Positions 32,103 to 41,368 of a stretch of 44,211 bases of DNA are shown one piece after another. Location of the stretch: assembly GCA_024401895.1 (NCBI GenBank), contig JAKSKE010000011.1, positions 1 through 44,211 on the forward strand, written 5' to 3'. A program made the position numbers and the translations under genes. Source of the DNA: Bacteroidales bacterium (lineage in GTDB: Bacteria > Bacteroidota > Bacteroidia > Bacteroidales > UBA932). Below the pieces are notes generated by a model. That model was not told the origin of the DNA, ran no database searches, and worked only from the letters and a program-made list of their open reading frames with translations. Position 1 is the first letter of the stretch. Every line of letters starts with the position of its first letter.

Positions 32103-34688
32103 ATGGAGAATCAGCTCAATACAAATCATAAGGTAGGCGGTGCCGCCGGTACCCAGCTTGCCAGTAACGGAGAATTCAACGTACGGGAGTTTTTGGATTT
32201 TCTCTGGCGCTTGCGCTATTATATTGTCGGATGTGTGGCGTTTGCCATTCTGGTGGCTTTCGTAATTATTCGCATCCAAACCCCGGTGTACAGGCAGTCC
32301 ACCTGGATAAGGCTCAACAGAGGAGACGATGCCGCTTCTGAAATGGCTCTGCTGCGGGATATCACCGGCAGCCGTACCGGAAAAAAGGTGGACAATGAAG
32401 TTTTCATACTCCAGAGTCCTTCAATGATGTGCAATGTTGTTGAAAAACTTGGCCTGGACTACAAATATTACAGTTACGGCGCCCCCATTGCCGCATCTCT
32501 GGACATCGTGGACAAGATTTTCGGCTATAAAAAAACCGACTTGTACAAGAATGCCCCGTTTGAACTGGTTCTCGAAAGGGAATCCGCTCCCAAAGCGCCC
32601 GAAATTTCATCGCTTGAAATCGACTTCCGCCATAAGAGCGACAAAGTTTTCGAGATAAGGGAATTCACCATAAACGGAACTGCCATTGTAAAATATTATG
32701 GTGAGCACAAGTACGGCGAGACTTTCATTTTTGATGGAGGCAAGGCCGTAATCAATGTCAAGAATGCGTCTGCTATGAACGCCGACCGCCGCTACAACTG
32801 CTCCTGGAGAAAGCCCTATGCAGTAGCGTCTTCAATGGTGAATTCGTTGACCGTAGAGGTTCAGAGAGACAAGAAGTCGTATGCTTACAATTCTCCCGAC
32901 GTAATTGCGATTTCTTACAGTGACGTGAATATATCCAGGGCAAAAGATGTCCTGAATACCCTTGTTGCAGTTGCCAACAACGAGGCCCGCGACTATGCGA
33001 ACATAGCCGGAATGAGGGCCCTTGACTTTATCAATACCCGTTTGGAAGCCCTTTCTCAGGATTTGCTGGACGCCGAATCTAGCTATCAGAACTACCGTTC
33101 TTCAAGTGCGCTCATAGACGTTTCCTCACAGTCAAACTACGTACTCACTTCCGACCAGCGCAATAAGGACCGCCTGGACGAGGTTGAATTCCAGCTGCAG
33201 GTTCTGCAGATGATTCAGGACTGTATGAATGAACAGCCCCAGGGCGTATATGCTTCGGTTCCCGCGAACGTGGGTGTCTCCGATCCCGGTCTCAACAGTG
33301 TCATTACTGCATACAATACACTTGTGGTAGAAAGGGAACGTATGGTGGCTAACTCCAGTGAGAACAACCCTCGGGTTCAGACTGTGAATACCCAGCTCGA
33401 CGTTCAGAAGCGCAGCATCCAGACTTCGCTCACCAACCTTGTAAGGGTTTATGAGAACAAGCAGCAGGATGTGCGCAGAAACATTTCGGTAGGCAAACAG
33501 CAGCTTTCCAACATACCCCGTCAAGAACTGCACATACAGCAACTCGGTCGTAAGCTCAATGTCATTGAGCCGCTTTATCTGCTTCTGCAGCAAAAGAAGG
33601 AAGAGACCCAGATTGCCATCAGTTCCCAGGCCGACAATTACCGTGTCATAGAGGCTGCTTTCGGTTCTACCGCTCCCATCAGCCCTCAGCAGAGCAAGAT
33701 TTATCTTATTGCGATGCTGCTGGGACTCTGCCTGCCTATGGGTCTTTCCTGGTTGCGTATCAACCTCAGGAGTACGGTAGAGACAAAGGTGGACATCGAA
33801 GACAACACCTCGGTTCCCGTCCTTGCCGTCATTTCCTCTATGGAGGTGGAGAACCGCAAGAAGATATCAGCCGGCTCCGGTGGAAAGAGCGCCCTCATTG
33901 CCGAAGGCCGTAATTCCTGCACCGAATCTTTCGGAATGCTGCGTACCAATTTGCGCTATCTTACAGGCGCCAAGGTTATTCAGGTTACTTCTTCGGTGCC
34001 CGGCGAAGGCAAGTCCTTTGTTTCATCGAACCTGGCCCTTTCAATTGCCAGACTCGACAGGAAGGTGCTGCTTATAGGTATGGATATCCGTAAACCTGCC
34101 TTGGGAAAAATCTTTAAGAAAGATATATCCAATGTGAAGGGAACCGTGGTGAGCTATCTCATTGGCAAGACCAAGAACCTCGACGACCTGACTGTCTCCA
34201 GCGGTGTGCACCCGTGCCTCGATATAATCTTCGCCGGCCCCTCGGCCCCCAACCCTCTGGAACTTATTTCGAATGCCGACCTCAAGTCGTTCTTCGACCA
34301 TTTCAGAGACAAGTACGACTATATTATCGTTGACTCGGCTCCTTTCCTGCCGGTTGTGGACTCTTCAATCATCAATACTTACGTGGATGCTACTCTTTTC
34401 GTAGTCAGGGCCGACTTTACAGCCCTCAAGGTGGTGAGACAGTTCAAGGACATTCTCGAGAATCCCGGCCAGCCTGTCAACAACGTGAACATTGTGCTGA
34501 ATGACGTGAACTACAGTGCGCTCAAATACCAGTACAGTTACGGTAAGGGTTACGGATACGGCTATGGCTACGGATACGGCAGCCGTTACGGCTACGGCCG
34601 CGGCTACGGCTACGGATATGGCTATGGAGAAGAAACTTCAAAGCCCTCAAAGCACAAGAAATCTTCCGACTCTGCAAAACATATTTAG
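32103..34688 (+). CDS. Wzc-type chain-length regulator and tyrosine autokinase
   Basis: This 861-residue inner-membrane bacterial tyrosine kinase controls polymer length and export. An N-terminal Wzz domain has a membrane segment near 40-58, followed by a long periplasmic coiled region and a second membrane segment near 535-555. The cytoplasmic kinase domain has Walker A SVPGEGKS (K637), Walker A' LLIGMDIRKP (D661) and Walker B YIIVDSAP (D744). The tail carries 15 tyrosines between 804 and 841, mostly as YG repeats, the expected autophosphorylation cluster, then a Lys/Ser-rich end. The partner phosphatase gene follows 18 bp later. The closely clustered YG repeat is longer than most. Confidence 0.95.
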   Translation: MENQLNTNHKVGGAAGTQLASNGEFNVREFLDFLWRLRYYIVGCVAFAILVAFVIIRIQTPVYRQSTWIRLNRGDDAASEMALLRDITGSRTGKKVDNEVFILQSPSMMCNVVEKLGLDYKYYSYGAPIAASLDIVDKIFGYKKTDLYKNAPFELVLERESAPKAPEISSLEIDFRHKSDKVFEIREFTINGTAIVKYYGEHKYGETFIFDGGKAVINVKNASAMNADRRYNCSWRKPYAVASSMVNSLTVEVQRDKKSYAYNSPDVIAISYSDVNISRAKDVLNTLVAVANNEARDYANIAGMRALDFINTRLEALSQDLLDAESSYQNYRSSSALIDVSSQSNYVLTSDQRNKDRLDEVEFQLQVLQMIQDCMNEQPQGVYASVPANVGVSDPGLNSVITAYNTLVVERERMVANSSENNPRVQTVNTQLDVQKRSIQTSLTNLVRVYENKQQDVRRNISVGKQQLSNIPRQELHIQQLGRKLNVIEPLYLLLQQKKEETQIAISSQADNYRVIEAAFGSTAPISPQQSKIYLIAMLLGLCLPMGLSWLRINLRSTVETKVDIEDNTSVPVLAVISSMEVENRKKISAGSGGKSALIAEGRNSCTESFGMLRTNLRYLTGAKVIQVTSSVPGEGKSFVSSNLALSIARLDRKVLLIGMDIRKPALGKIFKKDISNVKGTVVSYLIGKTKNLDDLTVSSGVHPCLDIIFAGPSAPNPLELISNADLKSFFDHFRDKYDYIIVDSAPFLPVVDSSIINTYVDATLFVVRADFTALKVVRQFKDILENPGQPVNNVNIVLNDVNYSALKYQYSYGKGYGYGYGYGYGSRYGYGRGYGYGYGYGEETSKPSKHKKSSDSAKHI
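34551..34627 (+). repeat. Hexanucleotide TAYGGN repeat coding for the Wzc Tyr-Gly tail
   Basis: Units such as TACGGC, TACGGA and TATGGC run in tandem in frame, broken only by codons for S-R and R-G. Slippage would add or remove Tyr-Gly pairs without changing frame, altering phosphorylation capacity. Whether it varies among strains cannot be seen here. Confidence 0.85.
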
Positions 34689-34706
34689 TGTTTGATTCGG
34701 TAAGTT

Positions 34707-35405
34707 ATGAAGATAAGGACTAAAGATATACATTGTCACATACTGCCAGGATTGGATGACGGCTTCCAGGATGCAGGAAAATCATTGGAGGCCATCAGGA
34801 TGCTGGCAAAAGCCGGATGCAGGGAAATTACGTTCACTCCCCATATCAATCCCGAGCAATTCCCCGATACGGACGAGAAGCTGGTGCGCGAGCGCTATGC
34901 ACAGTTCGTAAAGCAGATTCCACCGGAACTCGGCATAACCACTTCTCTGGCCGCCGAGTATATGATTGTGAACGGGTTTGAAAAACGGGCGATGGAAAAT
35001 CCCGAAAGCCTGCTCTGCTCCAGCGACAAGTCGGTGCTCATAGAAATGTCATACTATTACCGGAGCCCCAATCTTGAGGAAACGGTAATGGGACTTGTGC
35101 TGAACGGCTACAGGCCTATCATAGCTCATCCCGAGCGGTATCTTTATATGGCAACCTGCCTCGACGATTTCGACAGCCTCAGGGGAAGCGGATGCCGCTT
35201 CCAGCTCAATTATCTGTCTCTGGCAGGCTATTACGGACCGTCGTCGGTGCGAATCATAAAATACCTGGCCAAAAATGGCTGGTGCGATTTCTTCTCTACC
35301 GACCTGCATACTGTTCCCCAACTCTACAATATCCTTCACCGGCCTCTGGCTATGCCAATAAGGTTTTCAAGGAATCCGGCAGTGCGGAACCTGCTTCAGC
35401 TATAG
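34707..35405 (+). CDS. CpsB/YwqE-type protein-tyrosine phosphatase (PHP domain)
   Basis: This 232-residue metal-dependent phosphatase should remove phosphate from the Wzc tyrosine tail. The PHP-type metal motifs are DIHCHILPGLDDG at 7-19, FTPHINPEQF near 46-55, HPERY near 137-141 and STDLHT near 195-200. The size fits Bacteroidota CpsB/CapC-type enzymes, and it lies directly downstream of its presumed substrate gene in the same operon. It converges on the antiporter gene with a 6-bp overlap of 3' ends. Confidence 0.92.
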   Translation: MKIRTKDIHCHILPGLDDGFQDAGKSLEAIRMLAKAGCREITFTPHINPEQFPDTDEKLVRERYAQFVKQIPPELGITTSLAAEYMIVNGFEKRAMENPESLLCSSDKSVLIEMSYYYRSPNLEETVMGLVLNGYRPIIAHPERYLYMATCLDDFDSLRGSGCRFQLNYLSLAGYYGPSSVRIIKYLAKNGWCDFFSTDLHTVPQLYNILHRPLAMPIRFSRNPAVRNLLQL

Positions 35406-36698
35406 GAATATTATCTGGGTGAGGATGAATACCGGAAGCAGGACGATGAGCGAGAACTTGCCTATATAGCCGAAGAATCCCGGCATTTTTACTCCATACT
35501 GTTCAGCGATGGCCTTAACCATAAAGTTAGGGCCATTGCCGATATATGTCATAGCGCCAAAGAATACGGCTCCAAGAGAAATGGCCTTGAGCAGGGTGGG
35601 AGGAATGCCCGCAACGAATCCCGGCAGGGAGGTGGGGTACAGTCCGGTCGCTACCGAATGGAAAGCCACGGCGGTGGGGGAGTTGTCGAGGAAGGACGAC
35701 AGCATTCCCGTGCTGTAATAGAATTGCCAGGGCTTTGTGAGTCCCAGGGAGCCGGCGTGTTCGCGCAGGAACATCAGGGCCGGGGTCATTGTCACGAAAA
35801 TGCCTATGAAGATTATTGCCACTTCCAATATGGGCTCAAAGCTGAACTTGTTGGCCTTGCGCAATTGTTGAGGGGTGAAGTGGAGCGACAGGAAGATTAC
35901 GCCGCAAAGCACAATCTCTCGCAGGTACCTTACAAGGAAGAAACTGTCTGTCCTGCCCATTGCGGGAATGTACTGCTGGTTAAGGAAAATAACCGAGAGC
36001 AGAATCACTATAATGAGTGCAAAGTTGAAGCGCCCCTTTATTCGTATGGGGGAATGTTCGATGAGGTCGGCCTTGCGTGCTCTCAAAGGCTCTTTTTTTA
36101 TCATTATGCTGTCCCAAATAGCATAAATGACAAGAAGAATTGCTCCCGTGAACAGCCATTCCGGCAATAATTCCGAGAACCAGATGAACGGGGCTCCGCG
36201 CAGATACAGCAGGAAGAGCGGCGGGTCTCCCAGAGGGGTGAGTACTCCACCGGCATTCGCCACCATAGCTATGAAAAACAGTACGGTGTGCGTCTTGTGG
36301 GTGCGCTGCTTGTTTATTTCCAGCAACGGGCGTATGAGCAGCATAGCGGCTCCGGTTGTGCCCATAAAGGATGCAAGTATAAAGCCCAGGCCCAGAATCA
36401 GGGCGTTTGTCAGGGGAGAGGCCTCAATGTCGCCTTTGATCATTATGCCTCCGGTAACTACGAACAGCGCCAACAGCAGGATTATGAACGGGATATAGTC
36501 TCCCAGAACCTGATGCGACAGTTCGTGCCCGAATCCGGCGCAGATTAGATATATGGCTGTGGGCACGGCTAAAATGAGCGTGCACAGCAGTTTGTTTCGG
36601 TTACTTTCCCAGAATTTCCCCGCTATCAGAGGCAATACCGCAATCATAAGCAGCATTATGCCGAAGGGGATCATTGTCCAAGCTTCAATAGGTTGCAT
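35400..36698 (-). CDS. NhaD-like sodium/proton antiporter (ion transporter superfamily)
   Basis: This 432-residue polytopic protein has about eleven or twelve membrane segments. Motifs of the NhaD/CitMHS-like branch are FMGTTGAAMLLIRPLLEINK, NAGGVLTPLGDPPLFLLYLR, SSFLDNSPTAVAFHSVATG and GNGPNFMVKAIAE. It probably exchanges sodium for protons at the inner membrane, although related proteins move citrate or other anions. It follows the WYL regulator gene by 12 bp on the same strand, so the two are probably co-transcribed. Confidence 0.85.
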   Translation of the reverse strand: MQPIEAWTMIPFGIMLLMIAVLPLIAGKFWESNRNKLLCTLILAVPTAIYLICAGFGHELSHQVLGDYIPFIILLLALFVVTGGIMIKGDIEASPLTNALILGLGFILASFMGTTGAAMLLIRPLLEINKQRTHKTHTVLFFIAMVANAGGVLTPLGDPPLFLLYLRGAPFIWFSELLPEWLFTGAILLVIYAIWDSIMIKKEPLRARKADLIEHSPIRIKGRFNFALIIVILLSVIFLNQQYIPAMGRTDSFFLVRYLREIVLCGVIFLSLHFTPQQLRKANKFSFEPILEVAIIFIGIFVTMTPALMFLREHAGSLGLTKPWQFYYSTGMLSSFLDNSPTAVAFHSVATGLYPTSLPGFVAGIPPTLLKAISLGAVFFGAMTYIGNGPNFMVKAIAEQYGVKMPGFFGYIGKFSLIVLLPVFILTQIIFL

Positions 36699-36710
36699 CA
36701 GGCGTGATTT

Positions 36711-37721
36711 TTATTTTTGAAGGATCTTTTTCCACCATCCCTTGCGGGACATCATCGGTTCATATTTGTCTTCGGGGTAGTTGCTGGTCCCGCCGTACAG
36801 GTCAATGATGGAACTTGCGTGGCCTATGATTGCCCGGCGCAGGGACGCGGGCTCGAAAATTTCCACCGAGTCGTTGAGCGAAAGCAACTTGCGCTCGAGC
36901 TCGGGGTCGCAGGCCATCCGGTACGAGAAGATTGCCCATTTCTCGCTTTCGTCCTCCGATTCGGTATTCTCTACAACGGTGAACTGGGACTTGTGCAGGG
37001 GATGGAGTTTGAAATTCTCGCGCTGCACACCCCATACCCGCAGAACTACGTCCTCTACGGCCGTGCCTTCGGGGTCGGCGTTTACTCCGTACCGGCTGTC
37101 GAAGAACTTGCCGGCGTCGAATCCTTTCGGAACCTTGAAGTTGCGGTGCAGCTGCCTGGTGCCGCGAACTCTGTCAAGCGCGAAAATTTCGGGATTTTCC
37201 CTTCCGCGCACCAGCGCGAGCAAATACCAGTGCTGGTCGCAGACCTTCAGGCAGTAGGGGCAGATTTCCAGTATTTCGGGCTTTTCCCCAATCTGCCTTT
37301 CATAGCTTATTTCGAGGGCCTTGCCCACGCGCATCGCGGTGGTTATGGAATTCAGGTACATCTGCCCGTCCGGAATTTTCTCGAACAGGATTCTTCCCCG
37401 CAGGTCGCCAGCTTCGCGGATAGTATTGTTCACCGACAGGGCGGCCAGCAGCCATTCGTAAATGCTCTCGCTGCTTCCCTCGCCGTCGAAACTGCTGTCG
37501 TTGAGAAAGTAACCGCGGGACTTGTCGAACTTGATGTCGATTCCGAAGGTGTCCCTGATTGCCTCCTTGTGGTTGTGGAATGTCCTTTCGGCCAGGGGAG
37601 TGCCGTCTTCGTTGAGCGGACTTTCCATCCACTGTTCGTTGATTTGTGCAAGAGTAATGTAGCCGTGGGTCTGAATGGTGTTCAGGAGCCAGACGTATCG
37701 GTTGAAATAATTCTTAGCCAT
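36711..37721 (-). CDS. WYL-domain transcriptional regulator
   Basis: This 336-residue regulator has an N-terminal helix-turn-helix-type segment (about 10-75, including YITLAQINEQW and AERTFHNHKEAIRDTFGI) and a WYL domain whose name motif is H-W165-Y166-L167, followed by ALDRVRGTR. A C-terminal beta-rich extension completes it. WYL domains sense ligands or single-stranded nucleic acid. It has its own promoter at 37742-37749 and is divergent from the M49 peptidase. Its gene precedes the antiporter, so regulation of that operon is possible. A role in phage defence cannot be argued from this context. Confidence 0.88.
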   Translation of the reverse strand: MAKNYFNRYVWLLNTIQTHGYITLAQINEQWMESPLNEDGTPLAERTFHNHKEAIRDTFGIDIKFDKSRGYFLNDSSFDGEGSSESIYEWLLAALSVNNTIREAGDLRGRILFEKIPDGQMYLNSITTAMRVGKALEISYERQIGEKPEILEICPYCLKVCDQHWYLLALVRGRENPEIFALDRVRGTRQLHRNFKVPKGFDAGKFFDSRYGVNADPEGTAVEDVVLRVWGVQRENFKLHPLHKSQFTVVENTESEDESEKWAIFSYRMACDPELERKLLSLNDSVEIFEPASLRRAIIGHASSIIDLYGGTSNYPEDKYEPMMSRKGWWKKILQK

Positions 37722-37741
37722 AAGAATGGATTTTTGCTGGG

Positions 37742-37749
37742 CAAAGTTA
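37742..37749 (-). promoter_or_regulatory. Promoter -7 box for the WYL regulator
   Basis: On the minus strand it reads TAACTTTG, 20 bp upstream of the ATG at 37721, which implies a very short leader. The -33 match is poor. Confidence 0.5.
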
Positions 37750-37804
37750 ATGTTTTTTTTCGTGTCTGCCTAATTCGGGCAGAGTAAGGAAAGATTATAT
37801 TTAG

Positions 37805-37812
37805 TATATTTG
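37805..37812 (+). promoter_or_regulatory. Promoter -7 box for the M49 peptidase-rfbCDB operon
   Basis: TATATTTG matches TAnnTTTG 33 bp upstream of the ATG at 37845. No second promoter is seen before rfbC, so the rfb genes probably depend on this one. Confidence 0.55.
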
Positions 37813-37844
37813 TGGGTTAATACCTTGTAAATATAAATGTCGTT

Positions 37845-39842
37845 ATGAAAAAGATATTCAATTCCGTTATGTTAGTTTCGATGTGTCTGGGACTGGCGGC
37901 CTGCAAGAACGGGCAGGCTCCGGTTGCCGGAGGTTTCCAGTACTCTATCGACGAATTCGCCGACATAGAAGTGCTCCGCTATCAGGTTCCCGACTGGGAT
38001 AAGCTCGACTTCAACCGCAAGGCTTACATTTATCATCTGAGCGAGGCCGCAAAGGCCGGCCGCGACATTACCTGGGACCAGTATTACAAGTATAATCTGC
38101 CTGTCCGCCACACTCTCGAGGCTATCCTCGAGAACTACGGGGGCGAGCGCAGCGGCGAGCAGTGGGATGCCTTTATGGTATATGCCAAGCGCGTTTTCTT
38201 TGCCAACGGCCTGCATCACCACTACAGTGACGACAAAATTCTTCCGACCTGCGACCGGGAGTATTTCGCTTCGCTTATGGACGCAGTTTCCTGCGCCGAT
38301 GAGCAGCTTCTGGAGATTATCTACAACCCCGACATTGCTCCCACAAAGCGTTACCAGGGCTCTGAAAAGGATATTGTGACGGCTTCGGCAGTGAATTTCT
38401 ACGAAGGCGTGAGCGCCGCCGAGGTGAATGCTTTCTACGATGCAATGGCCGATGAGTCCGATCCCCGCCCCATTTCCTACGGCCTGAACAGCAAGGTCGT
38501 AAAGGCCGACGGGAAAATTACCGAGCAGGTTTACTGCGAGGGAGGGCTTTACGGTCCGGCTATCAGCCGCATCATCTCCGAACTTGAGGCCGCATCGGCT
38601 TACGCCGAGAATGACGCCCAGAAGAAGTATATCGCCGAACTTATCGAGTACTACCGTACCGGCGACCTGCGCACCTGGGACAAGTTCAATGTGAGCTGGG
38701 TGCAGGAGAATGAGGGTGACGTAGATTTCGTGAACGGATTCATTGAAGATTATGACGACCCCCTGGGCCGTAAGGCTACCTGGGAGGGAATCGTGAATTA
38801 CCGGGACAATGAAGCGTCGGCCAGGACTGTTGCCATCAGCGACAATGCACAGTGGTTCGAAGACCATTCTCCGGTTGACCCCCGCTTCCGTAAACCCGAA
38901 GTCAAGGGTGTTACCGCAAAGGTTATCAACGTCGCTGTCATTATGGGCGGCAATTATCCTGCTACGGCCATTGGCATCAATCTTCCCAACGCCGACTGGA
39001 TTCGCAAGGAATACGGTTCCAAGTCGGTTACCATAGCAAATATCGTTAACGCTTACAATGAGGCCGCAGCCCAGAGCCCCCGCAGTATTCTTACCGAATT
39101 CGCGTGGGATGAGAAAGAGATAGAAATGTGCAGGGAGTACGGTCCCGTTACCGACAATCTTCACACCGACCTTCACGAATGCCTGGGACACGGCAGCGGA
39201 CAGTTGCTTGAGGGAACTCCTTCGAATGCTCTGAAAGAATATACTTCCTGCCTGGAAGAGGCCCGCGCCGACTTGTTCGCTCTGTATTATCTGGCCGACT
39301 CCAAACTCGTTGAGCTTGGCCTCGTTCCCAATGCCGAGGCATATAAGGCCGAATATATGAGTTTCATACGTAACGGTATCTTCACTCAGTTCTGCCGAAT
39401 CGAACTTGGCAAACAGAATACCGAGGCCCATATGCAGGACCGCAAGCTCATTGCCGAGTGGTGCTACGAGCACGGGCAGCTTGCAAAAGTCATAGAGAAG
39501 AAGGAGCGCGACGGCAAGACCTACTTTGTAATCAACGATTTCGAAGCTCTGCGCGGGCTGTTCGGCTCTTTGCTTGCCGAGATTCAGCGCATTAAGAGCG
39601 AAGGTGATTACGAAGCCGGAAAGGCCCTCGTCGAGGACTATGCAATCAGTATAGACTATGACCTTCACAAGGAAGTCCTCGAGCGCTATTCGGGACTTGA
39701 CCTCAAGCCTTATAAAGGTTTTGTAAATCCCGACATTGTTCCCGTGCAGAAAGACGGGAATGTGGTGGATTACCAGATTCGCTATTGCGACGATTTCATA
39801 GAGCAGCAGCTTGCCTACGGTAAAGATTACAGGACTTTGTAG
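37845..39842 (+). CDS. M49-family dipeptidyl-peptidase III, lipoprotein type
   Basis: This 665-residue zinc metallopeptidase of the DPP III family removes dipeptides from peptide N-termini. A lipoprotein signal (MKKIFNSVMLVSMCLGLAAC) puts the acylated Cys at residue 20, so it is likely tethered in the periplasm or at the surface. The zinc motif is H444-ECLG-H449, a variant of HExxGH, and the third ligand lies in EEARAD at 471-476. Relatives are sometimes labelled dihydrofolate reductase by mistake. The ATG of rfbC directly follows its stop codon with no gap. A mechanistic link with rhamnose synthesis is not obvious. Confidence 0.9.
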   Translation: MKKIFNSVMLVSMCLGLAACKNGQAPVAGGFQYSIDEFADIEVLRYQVPDWDKLDFNRKAYIYHLSEAAKAGRDITWDQYYKYNLPVRHTLEAILENYGGERSGEQWDAFMVYAKRVFFANGLHHHYSDDKILPTCDREYFASLMDAVSCADEQLLEIIYNPDIAPTKRYQGSEKDIVTASAVNFYEGVSAAEVNAFYDAMADESDPRPISYGLNSKVVKADGKITEQVYCEGGLYGPAISRIISELEAASAYAENDAQKKYIAELIEYYRTGDLRTWDKFNVSWVQENEGDVDFVNGFIEDYDDPLGRKATWEGIVNYRDNEASARTVAISDNAQWFEDHSPVDPRFRKPEVKGVTAKVINVAVIMGGNYPATAIGINLPNADWIRKEYGSKSVTIANIVNAYNEAAAQSPRSILTEFAWDEKEIEMCREYGPVTDNLHTDLHECLGHGSGQLLEGTPSNALKEYTSCLEEARADLFALYYLADSKLVELGLVPNAEAYKAEYMSFIRNGIFTQFCRIELGKQNTEAHMQDRKLIAEWCYEHGQLAKVIEKKERDGKTYFVINDFEALRGLFGSLLAEIQRIKSEGDYEAGKALVEDYAISIDYDLHKEVLERYSGLDLKPYKGFVNPDIVPVQKDGNVVDYQIRYCDDFIEQQLAYGKDYRTL

Positions 39843-40412
39843 ATGAAAATCATAGAAACACCGATAGAGGGAATTTACGTCATAGAACCCAAAGTGTTTG
39901 AAGATGCCCGGGGATATTTTTTCGAGAGCTTCAGCCAAAAGGTTTTTGACGAAGAATTGGCGTTGCCGTATCTTGGCAGGAAGGTAGAGTTCGTTCAGGA
40001 CAACGAATCAATGTCTTCCTTTGGGGTGATGCGCGGACTGCATTTCCAACGGCCTCCGCATTCTCAGGCCAAACTGGTCCGCTGTGTGCGGGGTAGAGTA
40101 TTCGATGTGGCTGTGGACTTGAGGGTCGGCAGCCCGAGCTACGGGCAGTGGTATGGGGTGGAATTGTCGGAACAGAACCGTCGTCAGCTCTTTTTGGACA
40201 AGGGCTTTGCCCACGGGTTTGCGGTACTTTCCCAGACCGCGGTATTCCAGTACAAGTGCGACGACTACTATCACCCCGAGTGTGATGCCGGAATTTCCAT
40301 AATGGACAAATCTCTTGGCATTGAATGGCCGGTAGATATAGAGCAGGCCATCCTGAGCCCGAAAGATACCCGTCAACCCCTTTTTAAAGATTTCGTATCG
40401 CCTTTCATTTGA
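39843..40412 (+). CDS. rfbC: dTDP-4-dehydrorhamnose 3,5-epimerase
   Basis: The 189-residue cupin-fold enzyme epimerises dTDP-4-keto-6-deoxyglucose to the L-lyxo form. GVMRGLHFQRPPHSQAKLVR carries the catalytic His67 and substrate-contact arginines, CVRGRVFDVAVDLRVGSPSY is the classic core, and FLDKGFAHGFAVLS follows. It is full length. It starts immediately after the M49 stop and is followed by rfbD at 40415. Confidence 0.96.
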   Translation: MKIIETPIEGIYVIEPKVFEDARGYFFESFSQKVFDEELALPYLGRKVEFVQDNESMSSFGVMRGLHFQRPPHSQAKLVRCVRGRVFDVAVDLRVGSPSYGQWYGVELSEQNRRQLFLDKGFAHGFAVLSQTAVFQYKCDDYYHPECDAGISIMDKSLGIEWPVDIEQAILSPKDTRQPLFKDFVSPFI

Positions 40413-40414
40413 AT

Positions 40415-41368
40415 ATGAATATTCTGGTAACCGGCGCCAACGGACAGTTGGGCAATGAATTGCGGCTGGCGAGTCTGAACTCGTCACACAGCTTCGTGTT
40501 CGCCGATATCTGCGAAGAAACGGCAGAGTCCTGCGCTATGCTTTCGTTCCTTGCGTCCCGGCCTGTGAATACGGCTACGGTGATGTTGGACATAACCAAT
40601 CCCGAAGCCATCGGCGCGGCAGTGCGCGAAATGAATATCGATGCCGTTGTGAATTGCGCCGCGTTCACCAATGTCGATGCCGCCGAGTCGAATGAGGCCC
40701 TGGCTGCAAAGCTGAACGCCGATTCTCCGGGGTATCTGGCTGCGGCTATGAAGGAGCGCGGCGGGCTTCTGGTTCATATCTCGACCGACTATGTGTTTGG
40801 CCGGGAGCCCTACAATACACCCTGCCGCGAGGACCGCGAGGGCACACCTACCGGAGTTTACGGTCTTTCCAAACTCAAAGGGGAGCAGCTCATTGCGCAG
40901 AGCGGATGCAAAAGTGTCATTGTGCGCACAGCCTGGCTGTACAGCGAATTCGGGAAGAATTTCTGCCGCACTATGATGTCCCTTACCTCTTCAAGACCTT
41001 CGGTGAAGGTGGTGTTCGACCAGGCGGGTACTCCTACTTATGCCGGAGACCTTGCCCGGGCGCTGCTGAAGATACTGGACGACTATGCTGTGGAAGGGGA
41101 CTGCTTCACCCGTTTCGGAATATACAATTACTCCAATGAAGGGGTGTGCAGCTGGTTCGATTTTGCCAGAATGACAGCCCGTTTTGCGGGGAATGCGGCT
41201 TGCGAGGTGCTGCCGTGTCACAGCAGTGAATTCCCTTCGCCGGTGGTGCGTCCGTCCTATTCGGTCCTGGACAAGACAAAGGTAAAGGAAACCTTCGGGG
41301 TGGCGGTGCCGTATTGGGTGGATTCCCTGGAATTATGTGTTAAAAACTTATTATCGGTATATGAATAA
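40415..41368 (+). CDS. rfbD: dTDP-4-dehydrorhamnose reductase
   Basis: The 317-residue NADPH-dependent SDR-family enzyme makes dTDP-L-rhamnose in the last pathway step. GANGQLG at 7-13 binds the cofactor; STDYVFG at 123-129 and YGLSK (Y149, K153) form the active site. I chose ATG 40415, which begins MNILVTGANG; a TTG at 40409 that overlaps the rfbC stop would add two residues and cannot be excluded. The rfbB gene starts within its last 8 bp. Confidence 0.95.
   Translation: MNILVTGANGQLGNELRLASLNSSHSFVFADICEETAESCAMLSFLASRPVNTATVMLDITNPEAIGAAVREMNIDAVVNCAAFTNVDAAESNEALAAKLNADSPGYLAAAMKERGGLLVHISTDYVFGREPYNTPCREDREGTPTGVYGLSKLKGEQLIAQSGCKSVIVRTAWLYSEFGKNFCRTMMSLTSSRPSVKVVFDQAGTPTYAGDLARALLKILDDYAVEGDCFTRFGIYNYSNEGVCSWFDFARMTARFAGNAACEVLPCHSSEFPSPVVRPSYSVLDKTKVKETFGVAVPYWVDSLELCVKNLLSVYE

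Noticed and set aside
36711-37721. The WYL regulator as a sign of a phage-defence island.
   Set aside because: Its neighbours are an ion antiporter and a peptidase. No nuclease, methyltransferase or helicase defence genes are nearby.
37872-39938. A 688-codon open frame on the minus strand opposite the M49 peptidase.
   Set aside because: It is a codon-bias shadow of a strongly supported gene. Its translation is a low-complexity mix of Val, Leu, Gly and Ile without domains.
40409-40414. A TTG start for rfbD that overlaps the rfbC stop.
   Set aside because: ATG 40415 gives the standard MNILVTGANG start. The TTG remains possible but adds only two residues.
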